Part shown: positions 1-12,870 of the stretch, piece by piece | How positions within the stretch are numbered: the stretch's first letter is position 1 | How the letters are laid out: every line of letters starts with the position of its first letter | NCBI GenBank assembly: GCA_965153455.1 | Contig: OZ234494.1 | Coordinates: 20,336,001 to 20,400,000, forward strand | Reading direction: 5' to 3' | Origin: Sphagnum compactum | Lineage: Eukaryota > Bryophyta > Sphagnopsida > Sphagnales | DNA: 64,000 nucleotides | Program-made: the position numbers and the translations under genes | The notes under the pieces: generated by a model | Database searches by the model: none | Seen by the model: only the letters and a program-made list of their open reading frames with translations | What the model was told of the DNA's origin: nothing

Positions 1-1729
1 AATTGAATTGAATTCAAATTCCACCAAAAAGAAATGAGATGCAAATTGATTGAAAATCTTCCCATGAATATGGTGTTGAATTGTTTTTAACAAAAAAAAC
101 AAAAGTCCAAAGAAAACAGCTGTCCACGCCTCTTCATTTGAGAATACATTAAACAAATTCCGATTTGGCATTGTTCAACCTACAACAAGAATTTATGAAA
201 CCTCAAATTATCCTACCTAAATCAGCTCTGATGAATCATTGTCACTGGAATTATTTTCAAGTTTGTTAAATTTTTTGAAAAATAATTACTCAAAGAGCTC
301 AAAATCGTTACAATTGAACTGTGTCTTATTTGAGATCTGGGCCTAGGCATAGATTCCGAAGTGCTCAACACACACATGGTCTAGACACAAAGAGATTGTT
401 GTATTACTTTTAAGGAATTTGTGTCTTAGACTTGTTAATAATATTATTGTTTATGCCAAAATTTTCAGAAATTCAAACATCCAGTGTTGAACCTTTAAAA
501 TTCTAAATATATTGATTATTCGACACGCACTTGCCAAATCCATTCAAAGATGATGAAAACTGGCCCACCAAAGAATCTAGCAACAATTCATGTTAACCAT
601 CACACTGGCCAGGCAGCCTAGAAGTCATATTGTATTCTGAGTCAAGTAAATTCCAGCTTGCTACTAAGTACCTACTCCGTACCTGGGAAGTGACCAGTGT
701 GCCTGGATTATAAGCTGATCACTCTGTGTGACAATCCTCACAGGATTCTCAGACATTACATGTCTGCCATGAAATTAGATTGAACAACATTTGGATCATG
801 GAGTGTGTTGAATGAGGAAGCAAAATGCAGGGCCGGCCTTTCAAGATAAATTAAGCCAAGACTTTCTTCTAACAGAAATAATAAAATTGTATAAATAATA
901 TGCTGCAGTTCTCCTTGTCATTTGACATGCTGCAAAAAAAACATGGATTATGATTCATTCATGGCTAAAGTGGCCACAGATAAACTGATGAGGAAGCTTC
1001 GCATGTTGCACACAAGGAAGGACTCACAAGTTCTTCTTCTTAATGTGTGGCCCGCAGCTCGATAGATCTGATCTTGAAGCTGATAACTGCATTGGGAGAC
1101 TAATGGAATATGGAATTGTTTGAGGTGCTAAGTTAGATTATTATCTAGTGCATGCAACCTGTGTTGTTGATGGTGTTCATTACATGTGCTCCAGCTAATA
1201 TTGGCTACTATTGCTTAGAGCATCTCCACCACTTTGTTTTTTTCCTGGCAAATTTCACTCCAATTTGTCACTTATGCTCTGACATGAGGATTAGTAGGAT
1301 ACCATGTTGTATCCCATCACAATGGAAGGTTGGCCAGAGTTTTACTGTTTAGGCAGTTTTGTTTTTGTTAGTTTTTTACTGTTTTCATGGTTTTTTCAAA
1401 ACTGGTTGCCATTAAACCAAAACCATTTCTGGGATCACTGTCACTCATGCTAAATCTCTTGTGGAATAATTGCCTCCCCCATGTTACATCGCAAAAATGA
1501 AAAAAAATTAAAATTAAAATACAACCACATTTCAATTTAGTGTTGACCAATCAGATGGAACGAACCAAAGTCATTTAAACATTATTATGCTTTTCCAAAG
1601 CATTGAAATTGTGTGCATATTTCAAGGCCAAAACAATTTTCAGGGATTTTGCAAATTTGTTGTTTTATTTCATCCAAAATTTCCAGTTCAAAACATTTTA
1701 CAACTACCACCACTATGGCCATGTTTAGA
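1..1729. other. AT-rich non-coding stretch
   Basis: I see no gene here. Open frames are short (about 66 codons at most) and have no recognisable motif. The sequence is unique-looking, AT-rich plant intergenic DNA. Confidence 0.5.
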
Positions 1730-2640
1730 CATTGTAATTGGTTTAGGCGATTTTTAGCCAAAGAAAAAAGCGAAAATGATTTTGTATGAAGCTATTTCAT
1801 AGTGCAAAATCATGACTTACACATTCTTATAGGGTGGGACGGTGTCTGAAGAAATTATGAAAAATGTGGGCTCGCTCGCAGTGTTTTATTTACTGGCGAA
1901 ATTTCGCCAAAAAGAAAAAGAAAGAAATAAATAAAGGATTAACAAGAATAGTGATTTCTGAGGATTTTAGTCGTCAGAAGTGAAATTTTATTTTATTTTA
2001 TTCTTAAATCTCCAGATTCATATACTTGATTTTCATTGTGTAGCCAAAAATATAGATGGATGATCACCGCTTTGGCTACAAACAAAAATTCCTAAAAAAA
2101 CACACAGATGTGAACGGGTAGCAGTGTTGAGACAGACTTATTTTTGAATCCTTGATCATTGTAGTGTATCAAGTGACCTATAGATTATCATTATATAATA
2201 TATTATCAATATTATATATTAATATTATATAGACTAATTGTTTTCCACTAGATTATTGTATGGCAAACTGTCATCCCCATCATCAGGGGTTTATGTTTAC
2301 ATATTTGTGATTTAGCTGAATTGGCAATCATCCATACTGCAGTTTAGCCAGATTTGGCTATTAACAGGATATGAAAATAAAAAAAGTTTTAAGATTCCTT
2401 CACATTTTAGACGTCATGCTAGAACCCAATAGAGAAATCCGGAGATACTTTTCAAAGAAAACTGTGAAAAACTATTAGAAAAGTTCCCAAAAAAGCACAT
2501 ATTTTAGCCATTTTGAAAATTCTTTTAGCCAAATTGCTAATTTTTTTTTTGCCGAGAAAAAGGCTAAACTTCCCATGTTGCTTTTCAGCGACTTGGGTGC
2601 ATAGAAAAGTAGCCATCTCACTTTGTATTCCATTCATCCA
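1730..2640. repeat. Dispersed TAGCCAAA repeat family, copy 1
   Basis: One of four related copies in the window (others near 4228, 6470 and 63050). The core at 2040-2360 is bounded by inverted ends of about 50 bp: the left end begins GTAGCCAAA and carries GGATGATCACC then TTTGGCTAC. The right end holds the same elements in reverse (GGCAATCATCC, then TAGCCAGATTTGGCTA). The interior has an AT-only inverted stretch at about 2190-2235. Similarity to the other copies continues outside the core on both sides, including a perfect 16-bp palindrome at 1894-1909, so the real element may be larger than the core. No coding capacity is visible. It looks like a non-autonomous DNA transposon, superfamily unknown. 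Confidence 0.5.
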
Positions 2641-3872
2641 GCAAAAATCTTAGGGGGAGAGAAATATGATTTTGAATATCCTCATAGATAAGATATCATG
2701 TTCAAACTCACACTAAAATATATCCATATTGACCATTTAATGTAGAGGAATATAACGTGTGAGGTGAGAGAACACTTTCTTGTAGAATCCTATAATTGTT
2801 TTCCTTAGTTAAGGTAGACCCGTGATTGTAATGCATATATCATTTGATTTTATTCATGTTGAATCTCGGTGCAATCTTATTATGTAAAAGAATACAAATT
2901 CTTATGTATGAAATAAATTCCGAGGTAATATGAAGTGATGCCATGTTTAAAATCAAATAGGATGATTTACTTAGATAAATATCATGACAATTGACTTCAT
3001 TTATTCTACAACTTTTATTTTCACATGGGTTATGAGCAATGCTTGGGTGGTATCACTAGGAACCGCTCGTCCAAATCAAAAAAAAGTTGGACCCAATTTA
3101 ATTGTATTTTTTAAAAAATTAAATTTTTATTAATCCATTTGTCTATGGGATTGCACCATGTGAGTTAGGTCTTCCCACTTGTGAGTGTAAGCATGATAAA
3201 ATAGATATAAAAAGTATATCAACCCACTTTTATCTTATGTTATGCATACGAAAATTATAAAATAACATAAAAAATGAAAGAAAGTACAATGAAAAACCCT
3301 TTAGCCCCTTTGTTACTCTTTTAAAGAATTTATTTAAGAATACATAAATTTTAAAAATAAATAAAAATTACTCCCATTTAATGGATGTTAAATTCATGTT
3401 TGACGAACCTCCAACATAAAATATTGAATGAAATATAATTACACTATTAACAGGATATAAATATCATCTTATTTTTTAGGGCCCATCAAGAATATTTTAT
3501 ATTTACAACATATTGGATGCATATTTTCAAAAAACAAAATGTATATTTCACAATTACTTCTATTTACAACAAATTTTTAAAACCCACTTTTAAAATTTGA
3601 AAATTTTAAAATTAATACACAACTGGTAGTGATGAATTATCTTTTTTTTATCATTTAAAATAGAAGCATTTGATATATAATAATTTTATGATGAGTTCTG
3701 TCATTACTTTGTCTACTTTACAAGGAGACAACCAAACTACTTCTATAGTTCATACCTTTGTCATGATTTGACCTTTATGAAAAATCTGAAACACATAGAT
3801 ATATATTGACATTTTTTCAAGAAATTTGTTAGATATAAATTTGCTTTCTTAATGTTCCTAATCTCATTCTTA
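2641..3872. other. AT-rich non-coding stretch
   Basis: No gene, RNA or repeat structure recognised. It is dominated by short A and T runs. Confidence 0.5.
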
Positions 3873-4002
3873 CACTAAAAGAAAAACTTCATTTTTCGAC
3901 TTGTCTTAGGCAACTAAAAGTGTTTTTTGCGACTATTTTTGATCGCAAAAGACACTTTTAGTCGCCTAAGACAAGTCGAAAAATGGGGTTTTTCCTTTAG
4001 TG
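3873..4002. mobile_element. 130-bp near-perfect hairpin MITE with CACTA-like ends
   Basis: The two halves are inverted copies of each other over about 58 bp with only about six mismatches. The left arm starts CACTAAAAGAAAAAC and the right arm ends GTTTTTCCTTTAGTG. A short loop (around TATTTTTGA) lies at about 3935. The element is flanked by TA on both sides, and because the palindrome extends into the flanks (TTA/TAA) the target duplication is ambiguous. It has no coding capacity. The ends resemble CACTA termini, but the TA flank would suit a Tc1/mariner-type MITE. A transcript would fold into a long hairpin, so a small-RNA source is possible; that is inference. Confidence 0.75.
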
Positions 4003-4227
4003 TAATTAACCCCTTCATCTTTAAGTGTCAATCGCAATGAACTATTTCTTTTTTCCCTCTTATTTATCCATTGCATAGACATAAACCTAAGGCATGTATG
4101 CATAAACGTAAGGCCAATGTATTCATAAACATTTTGGTGTGAAAAGTCTTCATACAAAATAATTACACCAGCTTGAGAAGCTTGAGCATTAGGACTTTAT
4201 TGGACTTTTGTGTGCACTATCTTGTGT

Positions 4228-4537
4228 GTAGCCAAATCTGGCTAAATCATCTTATGGATGATCACCACTTCAGCTACATCACAAAATTGAAAAAAAAACA
4301 AAAAAAACCGTAATCGGATTCCTGATAAATAATTTCACTCTCAAGCCTCCTCATATACGCCGGGGTTTAGGGTTTAGGAACCCAGTATCCAGAGAAGTAC
4401 CTGAGCTTTGTAAGTGGCTTATCAATGGAATGCTGTTCTCCCTGTCACCAAACAGTTTTTCTTTTTTTTTGGTGGTCAATTTTGTGTTGTAGCCAAAGTG
4501 ACAATGATTCACATGAAATTTAGCCAAATCTGGCTAC
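4228..4537. mobile_element. 310-bp MITE-like element, TAGCCAAA family copy 2
   Basis: Terminal inverted repeats of about 60 bp: 4228-4291 reads GTAGCCAAATCTGGCTAAAT, then GGATGATCACC and CAGCTACATCACAAAATTG. The complement of 4477-4537 reads the same pattern, ending in CAACACAAAATTG. The interior is unrelated to the other copies and contains a double telomere-like motif (GGTTTAGGGTTTAGG, 4364-4378). I find no convincing target-site duplication. Similarity to copy 1 continues to about 4770, so this may be part of a larger unit. No coding capacity. Confidence 0.6.
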
Positions 4538-4774
4538 AATCTAAATATGAAAGTAAATTTTTTCTAAATCCTTCATTTTTTAGAAATCTGATGGTGTTTC
4601 TTAAATTTTTCTTGAACTCCAGCTATTAAAAATCTCAAAAAGCACATGATTTTTAGAGTTTTACTATAGTTTTTTGGCTATATGTACCTGGCAAAAAAAG
4701 GCTTCCATCAAAGGACTAATCATACCGCATCACCTCCTCTTTACGAAATTTGGGTGTAGGCAAATTCTGTCTAG

Positions 4775-4985
4775 ACACCCCATGTGGGATAAAAGTGTGA
4801 TTCTATTCAGCCATCCTTGGGGAACATCATTGGGAGCACAACAATAAAAAAATTATGTGCCCACACTCCCTCCACCCACAAAAGGAAAAAAGATGAGCCC
4901 TTTGAGTGCATGTTCAGCCGTCTCATTGGTTGTATGCAAATTCTATTCCTAAAACTTGATTGTTATCATTGTTGGCTTGAACTAA
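4775..4985 (+). repeat. Dispersed repeat, copy 1 of 2
   Basis: This stretch matches 16705-16970 in the same orientation: a CATRTGGGATAAAA block, then CCCAMAAAAGGAAAAAA, then GAGTGCATG, GCATTGG/TCATTGG and a TTGGCNTGARCT end. It is non-coding and the family is not recognised. Confidence 0.5.
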
Positions 4986-6469
4986 TACCCTAGCCTAAGG
5001 TCGGTTTCCACATTGACAAAACGAATTCGTTTTTTAATTTTTTAATTATATATTTTTCCCATCATCTACTATAATATTGTCATATGAGTAGTGAAATTAT
5101 TCAGATTGTAGCCTATGATAATTATGATGATTTTCAACATGCAAACTTCATATTTTCACAAATTTTCATTTCACTCTTTTGAGGATTATTTGATGATGAA
5201 ACTGACCTTAGGGTAAGGTAACCCTTCTTAACAGGGTGGGTATTGGGTACCTATTGGAAAGGTAGTTTGACTGAGGATTGTGTAATTATGATACTTGCCT
5301 ACCAAGTTACGGTCTCTCTGTTTGTAGCTGTGATCATAGCAACCTAATGGAAAGCCATTAAAACAGGGCCTTGTTTTTTTTTCTTCATGGACAAGTGTGT
5401 TTTTGACAATATGGAATTTATAAATGTTAAGAATTTTGGGAACATGTTCGCATGAAAAAGTAGATGTTACTTTGTAGTGGGTTTCAATTTGACTCACAAC
5501 TCTTGCATTTGATCAATTCTTGACTGGTAAAGTTGCGAGATGAATGTGAGTACACGTAGCTGAAAAGAACAAATGGAATGCTGTTGTGATCACAATTGAT
5601 CGCAGGAGCCTACTGAAAAAGATCCCCCTAGGCACTTTGCTGCATAATATTTATTAAATCACAGAAAAAGTCTATTGGGCAAATGGATTTGAAATTTCAA
5701 TTAAATTAGCCATTTGGATTTTTAATTTTTCTAGAATTCGGCTATTAATGAATTGACAATGGACGGAATCAACACATGGGGCTTTGAGTTTTAAGGTGCA
5801 CATACGTGTAAAGCACTCACTACTAGAAAAATTTGAAGTGTATTTGGAGGCTACTCTAAAAATTGTAAGATTCACTCCAGTTCAAGGAAAGCATCTTTTG
5901 TTGTTAGCAAGTAATGTTCTTGGATTGATGGTTGAAGGTGTCAATGTACACTATTCATGCATTGTTCCTGGTTTGAAATAATTGTAATTTATTGGTTTTT
6001 TAACGAACCCCAAAAATTGTGAAACTAGGCAATTTTAGAGCATAATTTTTCAAGAATTAGGAACTTGAATAAATTATTAGGCATTTTTAGGCCCTTTCAT
6101 TGGGGCACAGGATGAACCTTTTTTACTCCATAGCATGAGGATTATTCTCCAGGTTTTCAGGTAAAAATCATCAAGGGTATGAATAGTAGGGGCCCATGGG
6201 CAAATCTCTTCCAAGTTTGTTTGCTAATCTGTTTCCTTTGTAATTGGTGGCATGTTGGATCCTTCACATGGGTCAAAAACACGAGCCTGTATAGCTTGGT
6301 GAATTTGGTAGGCAGAATGACACCAGAGGGCCCATTGGTCACCTCATTCCTCTTGGAAATAGACAAATGGGTGAATAACAACTTGCCATAATTACCATGA
6401 TTTATTTTAAGTTCATTGAAACTAAGTCATGTGGGTGGGAGAATGCTATTAATAAGCATTCCATCTGTT
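4986..6469. other. Non-coding stretch
   Basis: No recognisable gene. Overlapping open frames near 5228-5497 and 6157-6391 are under 90 codons and unconvincing. A CACTACTAG motif at 5818 has no matching partner end. Confidence 0.45.
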
Positions 6470-6880
6470 TTAGCCATACTATGAAAGTGTTTTTATTATA
6501 GGTGAAATTTCTCCAAAAGGACCAAAATGAGAAATTAAAAAAAATAAAATCTCCAAAGTTGAATGATTTTAGGAGCTTTCCAATCCTCAAGGAGTGAGGG
6601 GACAAGTTGTAAAAATTTCTCAATTTTTATATCTGGTTTTTAATGTGTAGCCAAATTAATGTAGAAGGATGATTCAAGTTTTGTACTTCATATATAGTCA
6701 CATTTGGGTTAATCTTTGCTTGGGATTATTGCCACTTTTTCTATATCTTACCACTTTGGCTAAAAACAAAAAGCCTAAAAAAAAACATTGCTGCACATGG
6801 ATACAAAATAAAGTCAACTTTATTTTTTTTGTTTTTAGTGCTGCATTGACATCTTTGCCTCATGTTCTTTGATTAGAAAG
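6470..6880. repeat. TAGCCAAA repeat family, copy 3 (partial)
   Basis: GTGTAGCCAAATTAATGT followed by GGATGATTCAAG (6649-6677), and TTACCACTTTGGCTAAAAACAAAAAGCCTAAA about 100 bp later, follow copy 1 but with extra sequence between them. The preceding stretch GGTGAAATTTCTCCAAAAGG (about 6500) matches GGCGAAATTTCGCCAAAAAG in copy 1. I see no clear right-hand end. Confidence 0.4.
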
Positions 6881-7408
6881 GAAAAGACTTAATTTTAACT
6901 GGTTGAATCAAGGCACATTTTCCATTCAATAGTTGCACCTTGAGATTGCCCTTAGTCCACAAAGCTCCTTACTTTTTGACTCTTGCACACCATTGAAAGT
7001 CTTAAAATTTTCCAAAGAAATAAAACAAGGAAGAATGTTCCAACATTCGAATTATGAGTGATCCTCTTTTACATGGTATAAAATTCTCATTGCCTTTAAG
7101 GAGCCTATTTTAAGTATCCATCCACCTGATCTAGAATACATTTTAAAAATATAAATCCCACATGCCACAATACCGTGCTTAGAAACCTTGATTTGTAATC
7201 CTTATTTGATACATAAAAGCCAAAATCAAGTGGGCCAAGTTTGATGAAATCTTGTGTTTTCTTTTGGAGTAAGGTCACCCAAGCCCCAAGTCAAACTTAC
7301 CATGTTTTTCTAAAGAACTCCTACTAGGCTAGTGATGTGTGTGATGTCACACTTTCTTAATTTCAAGAGTAGCCAATTTAAGCATGTCACCAAATTTCAC
7401 GTTCATAT

Positions 7409-7488
7409 CTTCTTATTGTTGTTGGATGGTTTGTTAGCTTCTAATGAGCTTCTTATTGTTGTTGGATGGTTTGTTAATTTCTAATGAG
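7409..7488 (+). repeat. 40-bp tandem duplication
   Basis: Two adjacent 40-bp copies start CTTCTTATTGTTGTTGGATG and differ at only two or three positions (GCTT against ATTT near the end). The near-identity points to a recent duplication. Non-coding. Confidence 0.85.
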
Positions 7489-10400
7489 ATTGATTACTCA
7501 CACTTGAAGAGGTGCAATGGTTCACTTGGACTCTATAAATAGGATTCTTTTGTAGACTCTTTCGTATTGGGACAATGATGGGAAGAACAATACAACTTTA
7601 GTTTCTTATTTGCTTTTTTTACTTCATCCTCTCTTGACTTTGCATTTTGAACATCATTCAATTGCAACTCCTTTTGCGAGAGTTGTTTTCCACATGACTC
7701 ATATGCATGCCTTATGTCCTTAAGAATTTCTTATTTTTTTCCACTTGAAAAGTATTACCAATTATTGGTAACAGAAACACACCACTGTTCGAAACGTAAA
7801 TCCTTTCATTGGTCAATAATTCATCGTATAATTGGGAGGGGGCGGGAATCTTAATCATTTGTAGGCAATTTAGGTCACAATTCTTATTTCTTCCCCAGCC
7901 ATAAAGACCTAAAGAAGATTGAGTTTTCATCAACAATTTATTTTTCAACAAATTTTGTCACTTTTTGACCAAAAAATAGCCAAAAAATAAAAATAAAAAT
8001 TTTCCTAGTGTAAATTTGACTAATTTTGCTAGAATTTTGGAAAAAAATTGCCAATTTTTCATGTCTAAAAATTGAAAAAAAAACTAAATGGTGTTCATGC
8101 AATGGTTTAAAAACTTATCAATCAATGAATATCAATGATCACCTACTGAACATGTAACAAAAAAATTGCAATAATAGTTATTTTGATTAAATATTCAGCT
8201 AAAGTCAAGTATGACTTCTATTTTTGTGCAATACCATTTTTTTAATTCCATGTTGAAAGTTTTAAATAATGAAATTCACATTTTTTTTGAAAATTTAGTC
8301 TTCATAATTTAGATATTTTGGTAGAGCTAAGGTGTTAAAAAATAGTTACATATTATTTGTTGTGGTCATGTACATACTTGGTTAAGACTAGTCCAAGACT
8401 CCAAGTATACCCAATGCATGTTTACATCCCTTCATTTGTACCCTATGTAATCCAAGTGGATTCTCTTATCATTTTTAGCTCCTTAAATTTAATATTGTAA
8501 CTATTTTGGTTTCAGATAGCATTGGATTATTATTGCATTCATGAAAAAGCAAGTTATATTAACATTTTCATACCTCATTTGACAATTCTACATGATTGTC
8601 TCCCAATTTTTTACTTTTGTTGTCCTTGGAAGCTATTTTGCTCAGGTTGTCCCAATTCAATGAATGGAGAACTTGGAGGTTTACCACAAAAAAATCTTAG
8701 GATCAAAACTTAGAACTCCATGAAGTTTCATTAAAATTGTTACCCCTCAAAATGTTTCATTACATTGCAATTGGTGTTATCCAAGGAAAATATAGTAATC
8801 AAACTTCCAACAAAACCAACGTGATAGTGTACTTAGTGGTCTTAGAGTTGGTTACCTTTAGTTTGGGGTGGGAATATGGTTTGGCCCCAAACCCTTACTC
8901 AATTTTTAACTAAATACCTATATATATAAAAGATCAAAGGTGAAATTGAGAAAGAAATGGCCCTACCTTCTACCTAGGTTTTGAAAAACCTAAACCTATT
9001 ACTACCCCCATAATTGGCATTCTACATATTTTAGATATTAGTGACCATACCCAACTTGCCATGAAACATAATTTGAAGGTATTAGTGAAAAACCAACATG
9101 TGCATAGTTGGAAGCAAAGTTTTCATTTAGGGTTACATGCCTTGCTATTTCACTCAATAAAATTGCAAGACAACATTGCGTTGCTTGTCTTTCCTTTGAA
9201 AGTCCCATTGGATGTTGAATGTTAGAGATGGAAGGGAACATGATGTAATTGTTGTGCCAAGTCTTGTGTTCCTTTCAAATCAAGAATGAATATGCAAGTT
9301 GAATGTCACACCATTGTGGAATTCTATGGAGCATACTAGCAATGCATCAAGATTGTACTTAAATATGAATTGTGCAAGTGACAATGAACTTCAAGAAGGT
9401 GAATGTTTTCTTTCTATTTTGCAAATATCTTGTTTCTTTCATTCTTATTTTTAGATGACTATTTTTTTTTCATCTCATGCTCGAAACTTTGCTAGTGGTT
9501 TAAATTGCTTCACCTTTTGACTTTAGATCTTTCAAACCAATGTGAGTTCGTCTTCTTTTTTGATATTTGGATACCTTTTGATTTAACATTTCTTGCATTG
9601 ATGCAACATTCTACCTTTCTTTAGGCTTGCTTAATTTAGGGTTTAAAGCTCTAATATTTCATCAAGTTTCAATCATTGCCTCTCACCTTCCATATCAAGT
9701 TATCAACATCAATTCATTAACTTTCAAGCAATTGTGTGAAGTGATAGGGGTGGGAGAAAATTACTTGACATCTTTGGCGGCAAGCTCGTTTCTAGTAGCT
9801 ATTCATCAAGTGGGTGGTAGAGTTAAAAGAACAAGGACACTAAAAATATGGGTTTATTCATGGTTGTGGTTCTAAAAAAAAGGAAAAAGGACTCCAAAAC
9901 TTTTGTGGGATTACTTTTTGCAAATAACATTTACTTGAAACAAATTTAAGTGAAAAAAATTCAATAGTCCAATTTAAGATAATTCATGTGACAATAGTGA
10001 ATTCTCACATTCATACATAATTATGTGTGAATATTTTGGTTTATAGCTAGAAATGCAAAAAATCCTATAAAATCCCAAAATGAGTTTCAATGGACAACCA
10101 AACATGTTTTTTGGCAAGATTATTCCTTGCATATGTGACCTGCATGTAAAGTTAGACATTTTGAACATAATTTTTTTTGTCAAATGGTTAAAATATTGAG
10201 TCTTTTGCCTTGTAGCCCTTTTTTTCAAAATTTCAAAACTTTGAAAATTTTGTATGATTTGGTTTTTCATTAGGTTCATCCAATGAACATGTACTTTCAT
10301 AGAATGGGGCATGTTTTTGTTATACAAAAAGGTTGAAATCAATTGTACAACTTAATGCATTCTTTTTTATTCCTTTTAAAAAAATGTAGTTTAGACACTT

Positions 10401-11880
10401 GATATAGTTAATTTATAAAACTGAAAATGACATTCACATAATATCCAAGTTATTTGAAAATATTTTTATTAATTTAACAAGACATCATATTATCTATTGG
10501 CATACAATAATCCATTACAACTATAATAATATAAAATAAAAAAAAATCCAAAGTTTTTTTTTTGTAGTCCTTAAATATAGGTCATTCCTTTTTGGTACCC
10601 CAATTGTGAATACACCAATATATACTTTTGGGTTAAAGCACATTATGGTGTATCATAACTGGCAACTGCAAATTCCATTTTGCGAGTTTTTTTAGTGTAT
10701 TTTAAACACAAAACAACTAGACAAAAACAAAAAAATCTTAAAACAATGTTAAAGTTAATTAACCTTTTCTCCATGTCCAAGTTAATAGTGCCTTACTTTC
10801 AACCTTTTCAAACACCTTTATTAAGTATTAGTCATGAAAAACATCCTTTTTGATATATGATGAAGTTTGAATAATTATGGATTTTTATTACACATAATAA
10901 AGAATTAAAAAGTTCATCACATACTTGAAATTTTCCAAACTTTTAAAGCATAACTATTGTAACCCTTGAGCCCATAGCATGTCCCAAAATTGTGGGAAAA
11001 AAATTCAATTTTATTATTAGTAATGAGTCCATAACACAATTGTTTTATGGATTGTGACCCAATAATCGCCTAGATTGAAAAATTCATCTTTCATTGAATA
11101 CCAATGTTTTTGGTGTAATTATTTCAAATTTAAAAGGAGAAAACAATTAGTTTCACTTATTTAAGTTTGTTTTGTTGGAATTCTCAACTTGTATACGGGT
11201 TTTATATAATAGTATATATCCAACCCAAAAACAATTTTACTTTTTTAACATCCAAAAAAATCCATCGTAATTCGCTTTTACTTTGTTGAATCTATTTGGT
11301 TGTAAAGAATGGCATATATAGGTTGTGGTGCCTTTCAGGATGGTGTTCCCATCAAAGAAATTGTTTATGGAATAAGTTTTGTGTTCATTGCACTAAAAAA
11401 ACTTTGATTACATATGTGCGATTTGCATTTTCCACATGTTTGTTTTCCATGTGTGCACCTTTGATCTCTAGATGTTTGTAAAAGCACATGACATGTTTGA
11501 TGTGAATTTTTTGTCAAGCAATTAGGAGCTTAACATCATGTGATTGATAGAAACCAATGAGCAATTGAAACTAGTAGTGCAATTACAATTCCAAAATTAT
11601 AACAACTCCTAATTGATGAATTTGCTTTAATTCATAAAATTCTTATTTATGTGAAGGACAAAAGGTTCAATTTGCAAACTTGTGCAAGTGATTTGAACTA
11701 AATGGTTCATGTAATAACTTGGCCATGTTGGAGCAATTTCATGTGTCCTATTTTGGGCATACATTATCCAAGGTTTGCCAATATGCTATTATAAATGACA
11801 AAGTAGTTTGTGAATTGAACTATGCATCTATAAAGGCTCAACAAAGGTTATGAAGCACATGAAATTCATTTGTCAAAGAG
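7489..11880. other. Gene-poor AT-rich stretch
   Basis: No recognisable gene, RNA or element. The largest open frame (9974-10342, - strand, 122 codons) has a lysine- and phenylalanine-rich composition typical of translated AT-rich DNA and no domain I know. 8885-8950 and 10550-10640 are simple AT-rich sequence. Confidence 0.45.
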
Positions 11881-12870
11881 AATGGCTATCATCACAAATT
11901 TTAAACGATGATCATTTTTTTTTACAAATAAATTTCACACTTCATAACCTCTATTCAAGCACATGGGAGCATGGTAAAATGTACAACTAAAAGTACTTGC
12001 TAGTCTACTTGTTAAGTGAACAAAAAGTAGGACCAAAACCCATCACAAAATTGTTATACATTTAATCTTTTTAGTTGAATGATAAATAATGAAATACTTC
12101 TTCATTATTAACATTAATTTTTTAATTTTACGTTGTAAAAGTAGGTTTAAAATAGACTTTCCTAAATGCAAGTAGCTTTTAAAACCTACTTTTTGTAGTT
12201 TGAGATTTGATCCAAGTATGTGTCAAATATATTCTACCAAAAAGAAAGTAGATTTGTTTTTTGATGATGCCCTTGAATATATATACTATAATCTTTTATG
12301 CTATAACTTCACACATGTATATTTCATTAAATTTTCTAGTGAAAAAGTAGGTTTGAACACCATATCGACTAGTCAATTTTAAACATACTTATTCCCTACT
12401 TTTATTATTCTAAAATTTTTGAAATTTTGTAATTGATTTACAATAAACCCAATTGAGGGCTCAATAGTTTCAAAATGAAATTTAGGTAAAGTTTGAATCT
12501 ACTTTCTTGTGGTTTTGTGAAAAACTTCCTCTTCTTAAACTTGTATATTTTTTTAATCAACTTTTTCTGTATATTTTTATCATGCTTTCACCCATGGGGA
12601 AATCTATGTACGACTAACCATCACTTACTTATTCTAGATTGTCACAACTTTCATGTTATGATAAAAGTTGTGCAAATACAAAGTGGGTGGGGTTAGATTT
12701 GATTACTTTGCCATCACACACAAGCCATGTATTACAACCTTTTGATGTTGTGTGCTTGAAACTATTCAAAACTATGTTTAGAGCTTATAGGAATGTGTTG
12801 ACATTGGCTATTGAAGCGAAAGGTCATAAAATGAAAGGTATGTCATTTGATGGGTGTCTTTTGTTCTAAA
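11881..12870 (+). pseudogene. pogo-like (DDE_1) transposase remnant, interrupted
   Basis: The best-preserved part (12598-12866) translates, across a frameshift near 12690, to a block with LLILDCHNFHVM followed by GLDLITLPSHTSHVLQPFD and LFKTMFRAYR. This is the region around the second catalytic aspartate (12637-12639) of the DDE superfamily endonucleases of pogo/Tigger elements, which carry D-x-H-x-S-H and LPxxTSHxLQPLD. The upstream sequence to about 11900 reads in a compatible frame up to the TIR element inserted at 11967-12592. Helix-turn-helix and N-terminal parts are not visible. The stops and frameshift mean it is dead. The family assignment rests on these motifs; the upstream extension (11881-11966) is inference. 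Confidence 0.7.
11967..12592 (+). mobile_element. Non-autonomous TIR transposon, copy A (626 bp)
   Basis: Copy A is nearly identical over its length to the reverse complement of 45851-46405, apart from about 70 extra bases near 12110-12180. Its right end is the complement of GGTGAAAGCATGATAAAAA. Its left end GAGCATGGTAAAATG looks like the same terminus after a 5-base loss. It is flanked by CATGG at 11962-11966 and 12593-12597, a 5-bp target duplication, and it sits inside the pogo-like transposase remnant. It has no coding capacity. The superfamily is unclear because 5-bp duplications are not typical of the common plant DNA transposons. Confidence 0.8.

Noticed and set aside
5818-8005. CACTACTAGAAAAATT at 5818 and CCTAGTG at about 8001 as a CACTA element
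   Set aside because: The termini align poorly, the flanks (ACT and TAA) do not match, and no subterminal repeats were seen.
9974-10342. 122-codon - strand open frame
   Set aside because: Lys/Phe/Ile-rich translation of AT-rich DNA without motif.
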